From assembly GCF_019711195.1 (NCBI RefSeq), contig NZ_CP081299.1, positions 7,164,501 to 7,228,500 of the forward strand: a DNA stretch of 64,000 bases, read 5' to 3'. This stretch comes from Dyadobacter sp. NIV53 (GTDB lineage: Bacteria; Bacteroidota; Bacteroidia; Cytophagales; Spirosomataceae). The notes below the pieces were generated by a model. It did not search any database and had not been told where the DNA came from. It saw nothing but the letters and a program-made list of their open reading frames with translations. Of this stretch, positions 34,386 through 44,032 are shown piece after piece. The stretch's first letter is position 1. Every line of letters starts with the position of its first letter. The position numbers and the translations under genes are program-made.

Positions 34386-35285
34386 TTAAAAGACCTGAGA
34401 GGCTGCCCGGAAGGTATTTGTGTGGGCTTCAAGAATCGTCCTGAGCTGAGGGGAATAGCTGCCACCCATGCTGCACTGCATGGGAATGCCATGCTTTTTA
34501 GCAGTAGATAACACCATTTCGTCCCTTTGCCTGCAGCCCTGCTGAGTACAGGCCATCCGCCCTATGCTGTCGGTATGAAGGATATCAACACCAGCCTGGT
34601 AGAAAATAAAATCTGGTTTTAGCTGGCTGATAAGTTTGGGAAGGACCTCTGCCAATATCCCTAGGTAAGTTGAGTCGCCTGTCCAGTCTTCAAGCGGGAT
34701 ATCCAGGTCACTTTTTTCTTTTCTAAAAGGGAAATTATTTTTACCATGCATCGAAAAGGTAAACACACGGGGTTGATTTGAAAATATATCTGCTGTCCCG
34801 TTGCCCTGATGGACATCCAGGTCAATGATCAGGACCTGTTTGACTTTTTTATGGTCAATTAAATACTGCGCTGCCACAGCCTGGTCGTTAATCATACAAA
34901 ACCCTTCGCCATAACCAGGGCCGGCATGATGCGTACCACCGGCTATATTGAAGGTAATACCGGTATCAAAGGCTTTAAGTGCACCTTGTAGTGTTCCACT
35001 GGTGATCCGCAGTTCCCGATCAGCCAGAAGTAGTGTCTGCTCAAAACCAATTCGGCGTATCTCTTTCCGGCTCAAATTTCCCTGCAGAAAACGGTCTATA
35101 TATGCACGCTCATGCACAGCATATACGGCTTGCATGTTCACAGGGTCCGGGCTGAAAAAGTCGGACGGTTCGGCTATACCTTCCCGCAGCAGCTGCATAG
35201 GAAGCAGTTCATATTTGTCCATCGGAAAGCGGTGCCCTTCCGGTACGGGGTATTTGTAAATGGGGTGAAATGCAATCGGAAACAT
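34386..35285 (-). CDS. Histone deacetylase superfamily protein
   Basis: Zinc amidohydrolase of the HDAC/acetoin-utilisation/acetylpolyamine type. The start at 35285 (MFPIAFHPIYKYPVPEGHRF) matches the family N-terminus; the longer frame from 35321 adds an unlikely leader. The active site is complete: GGTHHAGPGYGEGFCMINDQ with the tandem His, LIIDLDVHQGNGTADIFSNQ with Asp and His zinc ligands, and FYQAGVDILHTDSIGRM with the second Asp. At 299 residues it is full length. The natural substrate (acetylated polyamine or similar) cannot be told. Confidence 0.9.
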   Translation of the reverse strand: MFPIAFHPIYKYPVPEGHRFPMDKYELLPMQLLREGIAEPSDFFSPDPVNMQAVYAVHERAYIDRFLQGNLSRKEIRRIGFEQTLLLADRELRITSGTLQGALKAFDTGITFNIAGGTHHAGPGYGEGFCMINDQAVAAQYLIDHKKVKQVLIIDLDVHQGNGTADIFSNQPRVFTFSMHGKNNFPFRKEKSDLDIPLEDWTGDSTYLGILAEVLPKLISQLKPDFIFYQAGVDILHTDSIGRMACTQQGCRQRDEMVLSTAKKHGIPMQCSMGGSYSPQLRTILEAHTNTFRAASQVF

Positions 35286-35321
35286 GCTGCTGATAAGATT
35301 GCCAATAATAGTGGCAAACAA

Positions 35322-36443
35322 ATCTAATGAACTTGCTGTTAATACAATTCAGGACTTTCACAGTATTAATTACTGATAATGGAGCGATCAAAAATACGGT
35401 CGTTAAAATGAAAAATGACGTACGCCGCAATTTATGCGATATTAGCAGTGCAGACCCCAATCTAGTACAGATTAGTGCTTCATAGCACACGTTAAATTGT
35501 ACGATGCAGCCTACATTATAAAATGCATGAGAAACAAGCGGCCACTAGCTGTTGATTACTCAGGCTATTCAACAGATATGGCACCAAAGGTAATAAGCTC
35601 AATGATAAATGTTATCGTTCGAAGGGGCTGACAGCGATACCTTCGTTTGTCATTAAAATCAAAAATTATAAAAGACAAACAAATCAATATTGTTTCCGAC
35701 ATATCCCCATCATCGGCTGAGTTAATAAACTTTTTAACAGTAACATTTTTGAGCAAAAGAAATTCCGAATAGCGGATTATGGATAAAACAGGTGTGATTA
35801 TTCATGTGGTAATCCAACTAGCAGACGCCAGGGTAGTGCCTTTTAATGCAAGAAAGGGCTGCGCCCCAACGCCAAAAATAATACATCCTGCACCTTCGTG
35901 TATGCCTTCAACTACAACGCTACTGATCAGGTCAGTCTTAACTGTTATAAGCGCACCAATGACCTTTGCCGTTAAGTAATAAATTTTGCCATGATAGTCG
36001 GGGAATACTTTTATTAATTCACGCTTTCATCACTTTCATTTATAGTAAAGTAGCATCACGCGCAGTGCAATTTCTCAGAGTAAAAATGTTAATTTTAATG
36101 AGCGTGTAACGTACAGAGCAATTTTCATTTCGGTAACCCGGTTTCACAGCTTAAAAAACAGCCATGGGGCATTAAACACGTGGGTTTGTTAAATACCTTC
36201 AAACAAAAACAAAAAAATTGCAAAACATGTAGATATACAATTACTGGCCAGAAAAAATGCTACGCTATCCATTGCTGGTGTTGACATTAACACCAGGATT
36301 GCTTGAAAAAAGGGCAACTACTGATCTAATGATAAGCTTAGTTTTATTGGTTCAAAAATCCCATTGATACCCAACGGACCTGAATTGCGGCACAGTTGAT
36401 AAGTGTTTATTCAGTACTTAAAATTAACCTGAACTATAACAAT
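35322..36443. other. Gene-poor stretch of 1.1 kb
   Basis: No convincing gene. A short frame at about 35850-35976 on the + strand (SCTFVYAFNYNATDQVSLNC and a stop) could be the tail of a lost gene. At 36276-36297 the arms CTGGTGTT and AACACCAG form a perfect 8-bp inverted repeat around GACATT, about 150 bases before the amidohydrolase gene, and could be an operator. The rest appears non-coding. Confidence 0.35.
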
Positions 36444-37847
36444 ATGAAACTTCTCTTGTACAGCCTTGTTTGTTTCAGCTTTTTTGCAAATGCGCAAGCA
36501 CCGGCAAAACGAATCGTCCTTCGAAATGCTAATGTGATTGATATAAAAACCGGAAAGGTTTTATCGGGCACGTCTCTGGTGATAGAAAGCAAACGAATTT
36601 CAGCCTTGGGCAAAAATATAAAGATGCAAACGGGTGACAGTGTAGTTGATGCTACAGGCAAGTATGTCATACCAGGTCTATGGGATATGCACACGCACGC
36701 GTTCGGCAAGTACGAAATGGCCTTTCCGCTGCTACTTGCAAACGGCGTCACAGGGATACGTAACATGCACACCACGGCAGAAAACCCCATGCAGCTTCTT
36801 GCATCAATCAGGAAAAGCTTAAATGACAAAACCATACTTGGGCCTCGATTGGTCGCCAATGGGCAAATAGTTGATGGAGAACCTGCGTACTGGCCCGCGA
36901 CCTACATTGTGCATGATGCGGCCGAAGCTCGGATTGCGGTTGATACACTAATTAGAAGCGGTGGAGACTTTATTAAAGTGTACAGTAATCTATCCAGAGA
37001 TGCTTATTTTGCGATCGCCGACGAATGCAAAAAGCGAGATTTTCCCTTTGAAGGACACGTACCCTTTTCCATTACAGTAGAGGAAGCAGCAATGGCCGGG
37101 CAAAAAAGCATTGAACACTTTACAGGTTTGATAAACGCGTCTACGGCAATAGAGAAAGAGCTCATGCAGGAAGAAGTGAAAGCAATGCGTAGCCAGAGCG
37201 ATAGCATTGAAGACATAACTTTTCGTCATATAATTGCAGCACAAGATGGGCAAAAAAGAACGGAGGTATGCAGAATCCTGGCAGGTCGAAAAGTATGGCA
37301 ATGTCCAACCCTGGTCGTAAACGAAATAGGCTTTGACACCTTGGTTATAAATGATCCTCTTGTGAAAAAATATATGCCTGCTTCGGTGTATAAATCTACA
37401 CTAGACATGATTAAAACAATCACCACTGAATCCGAAGCTTTTTTTGAGATATCTTCAAAAATGAGTAAACTTCGTTTTCTCTTGCTCCAAGAAATGAACA
37501 AAGAAGGTGTTCCTTTACTGGCCGGCACTGATGTAGGCAATCCGGGATTATTATACGGCTTTAGTCTGCATCAGGAACTTGCTTTATATGTAAAAACCGG
37601 ATTGACACCTTTGCAAGCTTTACAAACCGCCACCATAAATCCCGCCAAATTTTTTAGTTGGGAAAAAGATTTAGGCACAGTGGAGAAAGGTAAGTTTGCA
37701 GACCTTGTGCTACTGGATGCGAACCCCTTGATAGATATAGAAAACACGAAAAAAATTTTTGCAGTGGTTGCAAACGGTCGGTACCTGGGTCGACAAAGCC
37801 TGGACTCCTTATTAGCCGAAGTTGCTGTACTCGCTAGGAAAAATTAG
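36444..37847 (+). CDS. Secreted amidohydrolase family protein
   Basis: Metal-dependent hydrolase of the imidazolonepropionase/prolidase-like branch. The start at 36444 gives a signal peptide (MKLLLYSLVCFSFFANAQ). The composite beta domain is seen in RIVLRNANVIDIKTGKVLSG; the metal site in VIPGLWDMHTHAFG (HxH), FEGHVPFS and KSIEHFTGL (His), and LLAGTDVGNPG (Asp); the end is LQTATINPAKFF and GKFADLVLLDANPL. A peptide or cyclic amide in the periplasm is the likely substrate. It is a single gene with an upstream gap. Confidence 0.92.
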   Translation: MKLLLYSLVCFSFFANAQAPAKRIVLRNANVIDIKTGKVLSGTSLVIESKRISALGKNIKMQTGDSVVDATGKYVIPGLWDMHTHAFGKYEMAFPLLLANGVTGIRNMHTTAENPMQLLASIRKSLNDKTILGPRLVANGQIVDGEPAYWPATYIVHDAAEARIAVDTLIRSGGDFIKVYSNLSRDAYFAIADECKKRDFPFEGHVPFSITVEEAAMAGQKSIEHFTGLINASTAIEKELMQEEVKAMRSQSDSIEDITFRHIIAAQDGQKRTEVCRILAGRKVWQCPTLVVNEIGFDTLVINDPLVKKYMPASVYKSTLDMIKTITTESEAFFEISSKMSKLRFLLLQEMNKEGVPLLAGTDVGNPGLLYGFSLHQELALYVKTGLTPLQALQTATINPAKFFSWEKDLGTVEKGKFADLVLLDANPLIDIENTKKIFAVVANGRYLGRQSLDSLLAEVAVLARKN

Positions 37848-38154
37848 GAATGAAGAAACAGAATGAAGACCGCTCTTTGATAGACAGTCTTAATCGTGGT
37901 CTACCGCGATTTTCAGATTCCTGGCATCTTTAGCACTTGTTTCATTTTTTAGCTGCCAGTTTTGCCGGGCATCTACGCTAAACGACAGAAGTGATATGAA
38001 ATCTAAACCTTTCTACTGCCTGTTCGTCTCGATACTATGCTTTGGTCTCACGCCCAAAACAAGGGGCAGCCCATTATCGCAGAAACAACAAAAACAAGTT
38101 AACTACTCCACAGGTTTTTGGTCATCGAATTTCCACTTCCAAAAAAGTAAGTTT

Positions 38155-38625
38155 ATGAAAACTATTATCTTTATCAGTATGGGTTTATTTTATGTGCTAC
38201 CTAGCTACTGCCAAACCCCAAGCATCTCAGGCAAGCCTGAACAGGAAATCATTAAATTGATGAACGATTGGATGATTGCTGTCATGAAACGAGATGCTAA
38301 CACATTAAATAAAATCGTTGCCCCCGAATTTAAATTGGCCGAGGCCAACAAAGCTGCATTTGATAAACCGGTCGTGACACGAGAAACATGGATGATGAAT
38401 GGGATACAGCATCTAAAGGTCGATTCGGTTCATTATTATAAAATGCACGTGGATATTATTGACAATGTGGCCGTGGTTAAGTCAACCTTCTATTGGTCTG
38501 GCTCATTTCGCGGGAAACCGTTTATTGACTCAACCTCGGTTCTGGTTGATACCTGGCTGAAACGGAAGGCTGGCTGGCAGGTTGTCAGCCGACTCCGGGT
38601 TGATGAGCCGCCAATGCAAAAATAA
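38155..38625 (+). CDS. SnoaL/DUF4440-like secreted protein
   Basis: Small NTF2-fold protein. The start at 38155 gives a signal peptide (MKTIIFISMGLFYVLPSYCQ); the frame is open to 37996 but that leader lacks sense. The core shows EQEIIKLMNDWMIAVMKRDA, the usual first helix, and VDIIDNVAVVKSTFYWSG ... GWQVVSRLRVD, the closing strands. Family members bind small molecules or act as isomerases; the role here is unknown. Confidence 0.82.
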   Translation: MKTIIFISMGLFYVLPSYCQTPSISGKPEQEIIKLMNDWMIAVMKRDANTLNKIVAPEFKLAEANKAAFDKPVVTRETWMMNGIQHLKVDSVHYYKMHVDIIDNVAVVKSTFYWSGSFRGKPFIDSTSVLVDTWLKRKAGWQVVSRLRVDEPPMQK

Positions 38626-38659
38626 GCAGGTCGGGTTTTGTAGATTAGCCACGAATGTG

Positions 38660-38924
38660 ATTTTCCTAGTCAAAAGGCTGTCAGAGCTTGTGCCTTGCAA
38701 TTTTTCAGGGCTGAAATGATTGTGCTCTTCCGACTCATCTGCAACAACAAACCTTGCTCCCATAATTGCCGGTTCAGCAACACTGATCCGTCCGGATCAG
38801 TGTTGGACATAAGAAGATTAGCACCAAATGCCTTCGGATAAAACCCTATGGCGGCAGTGCAATTTTTTACGTTTAGCGTGGGGACAATGACTGCCAGATG
38901 TGAATTATGTTGATGTGAGTTCAT
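38660..38924 (-). pseudogene. VOC/glyoxalase-fold (PhnB-like) gene, frameshifted and truncated
   Basis: The first frame from 38924 reads MNSHQHNSHLAVIVPTLNVK and AIGFYPKAFGANLL, the start of a PhnB-like VOC protein. A shift in the codons after DPDGS then gives AEPAIMGARFVVADESEEHN and HFSPEKLQGTSSDSL in the other frame, after which similarity ends near 38660. About half of the usual length is missing. Confidence 0.7.
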
Positions 38925-39048
38925 AATTCTTTTTACCACAACAGTATGCTAAAAAAGTCTGAAATGGTGACCTCATGTATAGGTCAGACAAGTGTCTATT
39001 AGATCAATGCGGGATGATAAATTATTTCAATTTGTAACCGCTTGGAGC

Positions 39049-39153
39049 TGTTTAAAAATTCGGTGGTATTTGTGTACTCTAAGCTCCCTACCATTTTTCT
39101 TCCCTTTTGGCTTATAAAACAACCATTTTTGGCACATTGAAATTCCATATTAG
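39049..39153 (+). repeat. Non-coding dispersed repeat, copy 2
   Basis: Partner of 27277-27378. It lies just outside the 3' end of the IS110 transposase relic, which raises the possibility that the repeat belongs to that element's end or to its target. Confidence 0.5.
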
Positions 39154-39227
39154 ATTCTGTGTTAATAACCTATAAAAATTTCAATTTTTTATACCTTTGT
39201 TTTTGAAAGCAGCCAAGAGCTAGCTTG

Positions 39228-39269
39228 AATAGCATGTTTATGCATTTTGTGCTGACATGCTATTTTTTT
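39228..39269 (+). terminator. Terminator-type hairpin at the end of the IS110 transposase
   Basis: AATAGCATGT (39228-39237) pairs with ACATGCTATT (39255-39264) and is followed by a T-run on the + strand. It spans the transposase stop codon on the - strand. Read on +, it would block transcription entering the element. Confidence 0.6.
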
Positions 39270-39605
39270 GTCCTAATCTTTGGATTTCATACGATTTGTC
39301 ATAGCTAGTTTGGTTCTTAAATAGTGTATATGCCAGTTCCAATAATTTTCTTTGGACAGCTATCAAAGCCTTCATTTTGATGCCCTGTTTACTGACGATT
39401 CTTACGTACATATTTTTAAAATTCTCATCATATTTCACCGCAGTCATTGCAGGGAAATACATGGCCTTTCTAAGGCTTCGATTTCCTTTTTTGAGATTCT
39501 TGGCTTGCCTTTTATTGATGTACCAGATTGTTTTTCTTTGACGTCAAAGCCGGCATAACTTGAAAGTTGTTTCTTATTTCTTATCAATTCAAAACCGTTT
39601 GTTTC
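39238..39605 (-). pseudogene. IS110-family transposase, C-terminal part
   Basis: The C-terminal domain (transposase IS116/110/902) reads GFELIRNKKQLSSYAGFDVK and KEKQSGTSIKGKPRISKK, then after a missing base in an A-run (T6 at 39487-39492 on +) GNRSLRKAMYFPAMTAVKYD and VQRKLLELAYTLFKNQTSYD. It is the continuation of the N-terminal part at 41981-42669: removing the IS66 insertion and one target copy restores LAETNGFELI in one frame. It is doubly broken by the insertion and the frameshift. Confidence 0.88.
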
Positions 39606-39663
39606 GTATCCGTCCGGTGATACCCATATTTTAACAGATTCGCATAGTTCGTAATCTTGTTTC

Positions 39664-39972
39664 ATGAAAAATGAGACAGAAAGAATGCGTGAGCTGTACG
39701 ATCAGTGGCAGACGCAAGGGATAAGCAAACAGGCTTTTTGCAATCAGAATGGTATAGGATACCATAAATTCAATTACTGGGTTAAGAAATTCCGCCACAA
39801 GAATGTGGCCACCATGTCACCGCCCCGTGGGTTCAGTCAGATATCAGTTCCGCAACCAGAATTAATTACGCAAGACCAACAGGCGCTGGCAGCAATCACT
39901 TTTCCATCCGGAGTACGGATAGAGCTATTCGATTCTTTGGACGCATCATTTATCAGGAAGCTCATTCTTTAA
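39664..39972 (+). CDS. tnpA: IS66 accessory protein TnpA
   Basis: Small DNA-binding protein of 102 residues: MRELYDQWQTQGISKQAFCN and GIGYHKFNYWVKKFRHK form the helix-turn-helix of the IS66 first ORF. The C-terminal AITFPSGVRIELFDSLDASF is also typical. It stops one base before the tnpB start. Confidence 0.9.
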   Translation: MKNETERMRELYDQWQTQGISKQAFCNQNGIGYHKFNYWVKKFRHKNVATMSPPRGFSQISVPQPELITQDQQALAAITFPSGVRIELFDSLDASFIRKLIL

Positions 39973-39973
39973 C

Positions 39974-40357
39974 ATGTTAGCCTTATCTAATAGTTGCCGG
40001 TACTTCCTATACCGGAGCCCAACAGACATGCGCTATGTTATATACAGTTTGGCTGGCCTGGTCCGGAATGAATTGGGCTTTGATCCGGCGAGCGGAGACA
40101 TTTTCGTTTTCTTAGGTAAACGACTTAATCAAATCCGGCTCTTGCAGTGGGATCGGGACGGGTTTGCGATGTATATCAAAAAGCTAGAACAGGGCACTTT
40201 TGAATGGCCACAGTCAGAAAATATAGCCATCACCAGCCATCAATTGACACTTCTTTTACAGGGTGTAATGCTGGATTCCGTCCGCCTCAGAAAACGTTAT
40301 CAGCAGACAAATCAGGTCACAAAACAAGAAGGAAAATTAGCGCCAAAAGTGCCTTAA
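39974..40357 (+). CDS. tnpB: IS66 accessory protein TnpB
   Basis: The IS66 Orf2 family of 127 residues is recognised by RSPTDMRYVIYSLAGLVRNE, SGDIFVFLGKRLNQIRLLQW and DRDGFAMYIKKLEQGTFEWP. It is required with TnpA and TnpC for movement. Frame and length are intact. Confidence 0.93.
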   Translation: MLALSNSCRYFLYRSPTDMRYVIYSLAGLVRNELGFDPASGDIFVFLGKRLNQIRLLQWDRDGFAMYIKKLEQGTFEWPQSENIAITSHQLTLLLQGVMLDSVRLRKRYQQTNQVTKQEGKLAPKVP

Positions 40358-40396
40358 TAACTTGTATAGGCTTGTTTTAAGCCGTATCTTCGAGTT

Positions 40397-41929
40397 ATGG
40401 AAGACACGGCGACGGACTATAAATTACTTTATCAGCAGGCAATTGCTGCACATAAAAAGTCGCTGGAATTAATATCGGAAAAGGATGAGCAGATCCAGGC
40501 TCTGAACTTTGAGCTTGATAAATACAAGCGGTATATATTCGGCAAAAAGAATGAAAAACTGGCCAGTGTCCACACGGATGCAAACCAGATTGATCTCTTT
40601 GAACTGGGAACGGACCAGCAGCAACAAGAGGAACTTTCACAGCAAGTCGCTGACGTTGTAAAGGAAAAAACTCCTGCCAAAAAGCGTGAAAAAGGAACGG
40701 GGAGAATGCTGCTTCCTGAGAACCTGCGCCGTGAGATCATCATCATTGAACCTACCGAAGACGTTACCGGCTGTATTATAATCGGAGAAGAGGTCACTGA
40801 GGTATTGGACCTTATTCCTGCTGAATTTTTTGTGAAGCGTTACATCCGTTACAAATATGCCCGTGCAAATGGTGAGGGCATCATAACCGCATCACTTCCA
40901 GACCGTGTGATCGATAAGGGCATTCCTTCCGAAGCGGTCATTGCCCAAATGGTTGTTGATAAATATGTATTTGGTCTTCCACTTCACCGTCAAATCGATA
41001 AATACAGAAGATTGGGAGTGAATGTTCCAGCTTCCACCGCCTCTGATTGGATCATGAAAGGCTGGCAGCATCTCGCTCCTTTATGGGAGCTTTTAAAACT
41101 GCTCGTTCTCAATCAAAAGTATTTACAAGCCGACGAAACACCTCTCAAAGTGCTTGATAGAGATCACAAAAATGGGATCCATCAAGGCTTCATGTGGATA
41201 TATAATGCCCCTTGCGACAAACTGACGCTGTTTGACTATCGGAAAGGCCGCGATCAAAGTGGGCCCAGGCAGATGCTGGAAGGGTATGCGGGTATCCTTC
41301 AGGTTGATGGGTACGCCGTCTATGAAAAGCTCTTTGGTAGCCATCCAGATATCCTGCTGGTCTACTGCATGGCCCATGCCCGCCGTAAATTTGTTGACGC
41401 TCTTAAATACGACGAACAGAAAGCTACCTATGTACTCGAACGCATGCAGCTACTTTATGTCCTCGAAAAGCAGATGCGAGAAGAAGGGGTGGATTGGGAG
41501 GAGAGAACCAAATTAAGGCAGAAAAAATCGGTTCCGGTTCTTTTGGAATTAAAGGAGTGGATGACAGAGCAGCTTCCGCTGGTAATCCCCAAAAGTCCTC
41601 TCGGTCAAGCCATAGCCTACACCTTACCCCGCTGGGAAGGACTGAGTGCGTATGCATTGCATGGGCAAATTGAGATCGATAATAATCTTGCGGAGAACGT
41701 AATCAGGCCCCTTGCAATTGGACGAAAATCATTTTTGTTCGCTGGTTCCCACCAGGCAGCTGAAATGACAGCAGCTATGTATTCCTTTATGGCAACATGC
41801 AAAAGGAATGGTGTTGATGAACAGGAGTGGCTCAAAGATGTCTTCGAAAGAATCCAGTCACACAAACAAAAGGATCTCTACCAGTTGCTTCCAAATAACT
41901 GGATTGAGTACAGAAATCAGACAGGTTGA
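40397..41929 (+). CDS. tnpC: IS66 transposase TnpC
   Basis: DDE transposase of 510 residues. A coiled-coil N-terminus with the LZ region (ISEKDEQIQALNFELDKYKR) and FGKKNEKLAS is followed by KRYIRYKYARANGEGIITAS, the catalytic LQADETPLKVLDRD, GILQVDGYAVYEKLFGS and DNNLAENVIRPLAIGRKSFL with the final Glu. The C-terminus is intact, so with TnpA and TnpB the element looks capable of moving. Confidence 0.95.
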   Translation: MEDTATDYKLLYQQAIAAHKKSLELISEKDEQIQALNFELDKYKRYIFGKKNEKLASVHTDANQIDLFELGTDQQQQEELSQQVADVVKEKTPAKKREKGTGRMLLPENLRREIIIIEPTEDVTGCIIIGEEVTEVLDLIPAEFFVKRYIRYKYARANGEGIITASLPDRVIDKGIPSEAVIAQMVVDKYVFGLPLHRQIDKYRRLGVNVPASTASDWIMKGWQHLAPLWELLKLLVLNQKYLQADETPLKVLDRDHKNGIHQGFMWIYNAPCDKLTLFDYRKGRDQSGPRQMLEGYAGILQVDGYAVYEKLFGSHPDILLVYCMAHARRKFVDALKYDEQKATYVLERMQLLYVLEKQMREEGVDWEERTKLRQKKSVPVLLELKEWMTEQLPLVIPKSPLGQAIAYTLPRWEGLSAYALHGQIEIDNNLAENVIRPLAIGRKSFLFAGSHQAAEMTAAMYSFMATCKRNGVDEQEWLKDVFERIQSHKQKDLYQLLPNNWIEYRNQTG

Positions 41930-41980
41930 TCTACCTGTCAAAAAGCCAATCTACACAATGTGGGTTCGTCGGACGGATAC

Positions 41981-42669
41981 TTTGTTTCTGCTAAAATAAT
42001 GACAGCTGTCAATTCGCCGATTCCTGGAATACTGCTAATTATCTCTACTTCTTTTTTGAGCTCAGAATCTCGACTGAGAACCTGAAGTATATCTTCCTTG
42101 ATTTCTTGCTCTTGTCTGTTGAGAAACCAAATCCGCTCCCTGAGACGCTCTAAACTCCGCTCATGTGGTTCTGCTTCCTGACTTTCCGCATGCAACTGAT
42201 TTTTTACCACCGAGCGCTCTGAAATTATTTGATCACGTTCTCTGGTAAGTTGTTGAAGACTTTTGTAGTTCCCTTTGGGACGCTTCCAGCTATCTAATTT
42301 TCGCTCTAATCCAAACCTGGCAATGGCTTCAGAACAGCTTTTATCGGTAACGGTTTTAACTTCCAAAGTTCTGATATAATTGCTGATCTTGTTTGGTAAA
42401 ACAATACTTAAAGCACAGCCATGATCATCCAGGAAGTAAGCAAACTTCTGATGATATACCCCCGTGGCCTCCATCACAAACCGCACCTCTATATCAGGAT
42501 CTATTAACTTATTAGTCCACGTAAGCAAGGATGAAAATCCCTTTTCGGTATTACTAAAAACTTTAAAAGCATACAGCTCAATGCTTAAATCCGCCAGCAA
42601 CCGACCTAGTGTGACAACTAATTCTTTCTGGGCAACATCTACTCCCAATACTTGTTTTAAAGTGCTCAT
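41981..42669 (-). pseudogene. IS110-family transposase, N-terminal DEDD part
   Basis: The start at 42669 (MSTLKQVLGVDVAQKELVVT) gives the RuvC-like DEDD domain: first Asp in GVDVAQ, Glu in RFVMEATGVYHQKFA, and the later acidic pair in VKTVTDKSCSEAIARFG. A coiled coil (ERSLERLRERIWFLNRQEQE) and IISSIPGIGELTAVIILAET lead to the IS66 insertion point. The listed frame runs a few codons into IS66 before stopping. The rest of the gene is at 39238-39605. Confidence 0.9.
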
Positions 42670-42785
42670 ACTTATAATGTTAAATGTTAACATAAAGTGA
42701 TGAATCTCCCGGTTCGTCTTGTCTCCTGGTTGGATATTCTGGATATTGAGCAATACTCAATTCCTTACATTCTGTTCAGACTCGA

Positions 42786-42882
42786 AAAGATAAAAAAGGA
42801 TGAGGCAATTTCTAAAATCCAATATACTTCATGAGTTATTAAGTGGTACATCTGCTCTCATCCTTTTATCACTTTATCTTAC
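42786..42882 (-). ncRNA. Structured 5' region of the IS110 element (possible bridge RNA)
   Basis: Arms AAAAGGATGAG (42794-42804) and CTCATCCTTTT (42857-42867) are perfectly complementary, extended outside by AAGATAAA and TTTATCTT with a small bulge. This lies about 120 bases upstream of the transposase start, where IS110-group elements encode the bridge RNA that pairs with donor and target DNA. The call is an inference from position and structure; no loop-to-target match was worked out. Confidence 0.4.
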
Positions 42883-42992
42883 AAATCTAACTTTTATCCT
42901 TTAGACTTAATTAGCTTCGTAAACATAGGAGTGGTACACCAAAACAAATTACCGTATATTGCAAACCGGCACGTTAAACTGTACTATTTGGA

Positions 42993-43162
42993 ATGGTGAT
43001 TTGATACATTAGGGTCTCGAGGACCGAGCAAAATCAGGATCTGCAGTTTGATGCGCTTAAGAAAGCAGGCTGTGAGAAAATATATCCGGAGCTTCCATGC
43101 AAAGACCGTAATATATAAGGATGATTTCGGAGCTTCGAAAAGGTGATGTCATCGTTGTCTGG
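42993..43162 (+). pseudogene. Serine resolvase relic, 5' part
   Basis: From ATG at 42993 the frame reads MVI, a stop (TGA at 43002, where GGA for Gly is expected), then YIRVSRTEQNQDLQFDALKK and AGCEKIY, the catalytic-Ser region of a Tn3-type resolvase. A shift follows and the other frame gives MISELRKGDVIVVW up to the IS21 insertion at 43163. Nonsense and frameshift predate or accompany the IS. Confidence 0.8.
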
Positions 43163-43291
43163 TGCATATTCCGGGAAAACTTTACCACCATTCCGGGCTG
43201 TATATTTACCAGTAATTCCGAAGGAAACTTTACCAGTAGCTAAGTACTTACATCACTGAGGATGTTAAGTTGAACATTCAATATTAGTTTT

Positions 43292-44017
43292 TTATTTTCG
43301 TCTTCTCAAGGAGCGCCCCACAAGATCAATTTTATTTGCCGATGCTGTGAGTCTATCGAGCACCGCGTCGGCAACTGAAGGTTCGTTTATGAACTCATGC
43401 CATTTGTCTACCGGCAGCTGCGAGGTAACGATTGTAGCGGATTTCCCATACCTGTCTTCCAGGATATCCAGCATGGCCAGCCTTGCGTCTGGCGATAGTG
43501 GTTTCAGACCAAAGTCATCAAGAATCAATACCTGATGGCCCGCTATATTACGGATCCATTTCAGGTAAGAACCATCGAGCTTCGCCTGAGAAAGGTTTTC
43601 CAGGAATTTATTCATCGAGAAGTACAAGGTCTTGTAGCCCAGCAAGCAGCTGCTGCGACCTATCGCACACGCCAAAAAGCTTTTACCTGTTCCGGTTTGC
43701 CCACAGATAAGTATATTTTCAGCTTTCTCAATAAACATTCCGTCGGATAACCGTAGCAGCATCTCGCGGGAAAGCCCCCTTTCGGGGGTGCAGATAACTT
43801 CTTCAAGCAGGGCATTGTAACGCAGTTTACTGTTTTTTAGCAGCCTTTCTGTTCGATAATGATTTCTGTATTCGAGCTCGGACTGACACAGTAAGGCGAT
43901 AAGTGAATGTGCATCTTCCTGCTCGTGTGAGGGCAGCGCTAAGGCAGCCTGATATCGTTTGGCCATTCCGGTAAGTTTGAGAACATTTAATTGCTCTACG
44001 GTCATTTGAGTGTTCAT
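43292..44017 (-). CDS. istB: IS21 helper ATPase IstB
   Basis: AAA+ protein of the DnaC-like type that helps IstA. Walker A is ILICGQTGTGKSFLACAIGR and Walker B is VLILDDFGLKPLSPDARLAM; the sensor region YGKSATIVTSQLPVDKWHEF and the closing DAVLDRLTASANKIDLVGRS are complete. It is 241 residues long and 15 bases after istA. Confidence 0.95.
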   Translation of the reverse strand: MNTQMTVEQLNVLKLTGMAKRYQAALALPSHEQEDAHSLIALLCQSELEYRNHYRTERLLKNSKLRYNALLEEVICTPERGLSREMLLRLSDGMFIEKAENILICGQTGTGKSFLACAIGRSSCLLGYKTLYFSMNKFLENLSQAKLDGSYLKWIRNIAGHQVLILDDFGLKPLSPDARLAMLDILEDRYGKSATIVTSQLPVDKWHEFINEPSVADAVLDRLTASANKIDLVGRSLRRRK

Positions 44018-44032
44018 AATCTGTACTGTTTG

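Larger units (their letters stand above)
39606..41980 (+). mobile_element. IS66-family insertion sequence (2375 bp) with 8-bp target duplication
   Basis: The ends are inverted repeats beginning GTATCCGTCCG on both sides. The direct repeat TTTGTTTC flanks the element exactly (39598-39605 and 41981-41988), the 8-bp duplication expected for this family. It carries the three genes tnpA, tnpB and tnpC on the + strand. The target is an IS110 transposase gene. Confidence 0.95.

Noticed and set aside
34184..34444. 86-codon frame on the + strand
   Set aside because: No recognisable family, and its 3' end is antisense to the histone-deacetylase gene.
36282..36297. TTGACA next to an inverted repeat as a sigma-70 promoter
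   Set aside because: Bacteroidota promoters use another consensus and no matching -10 was found at the right distance.
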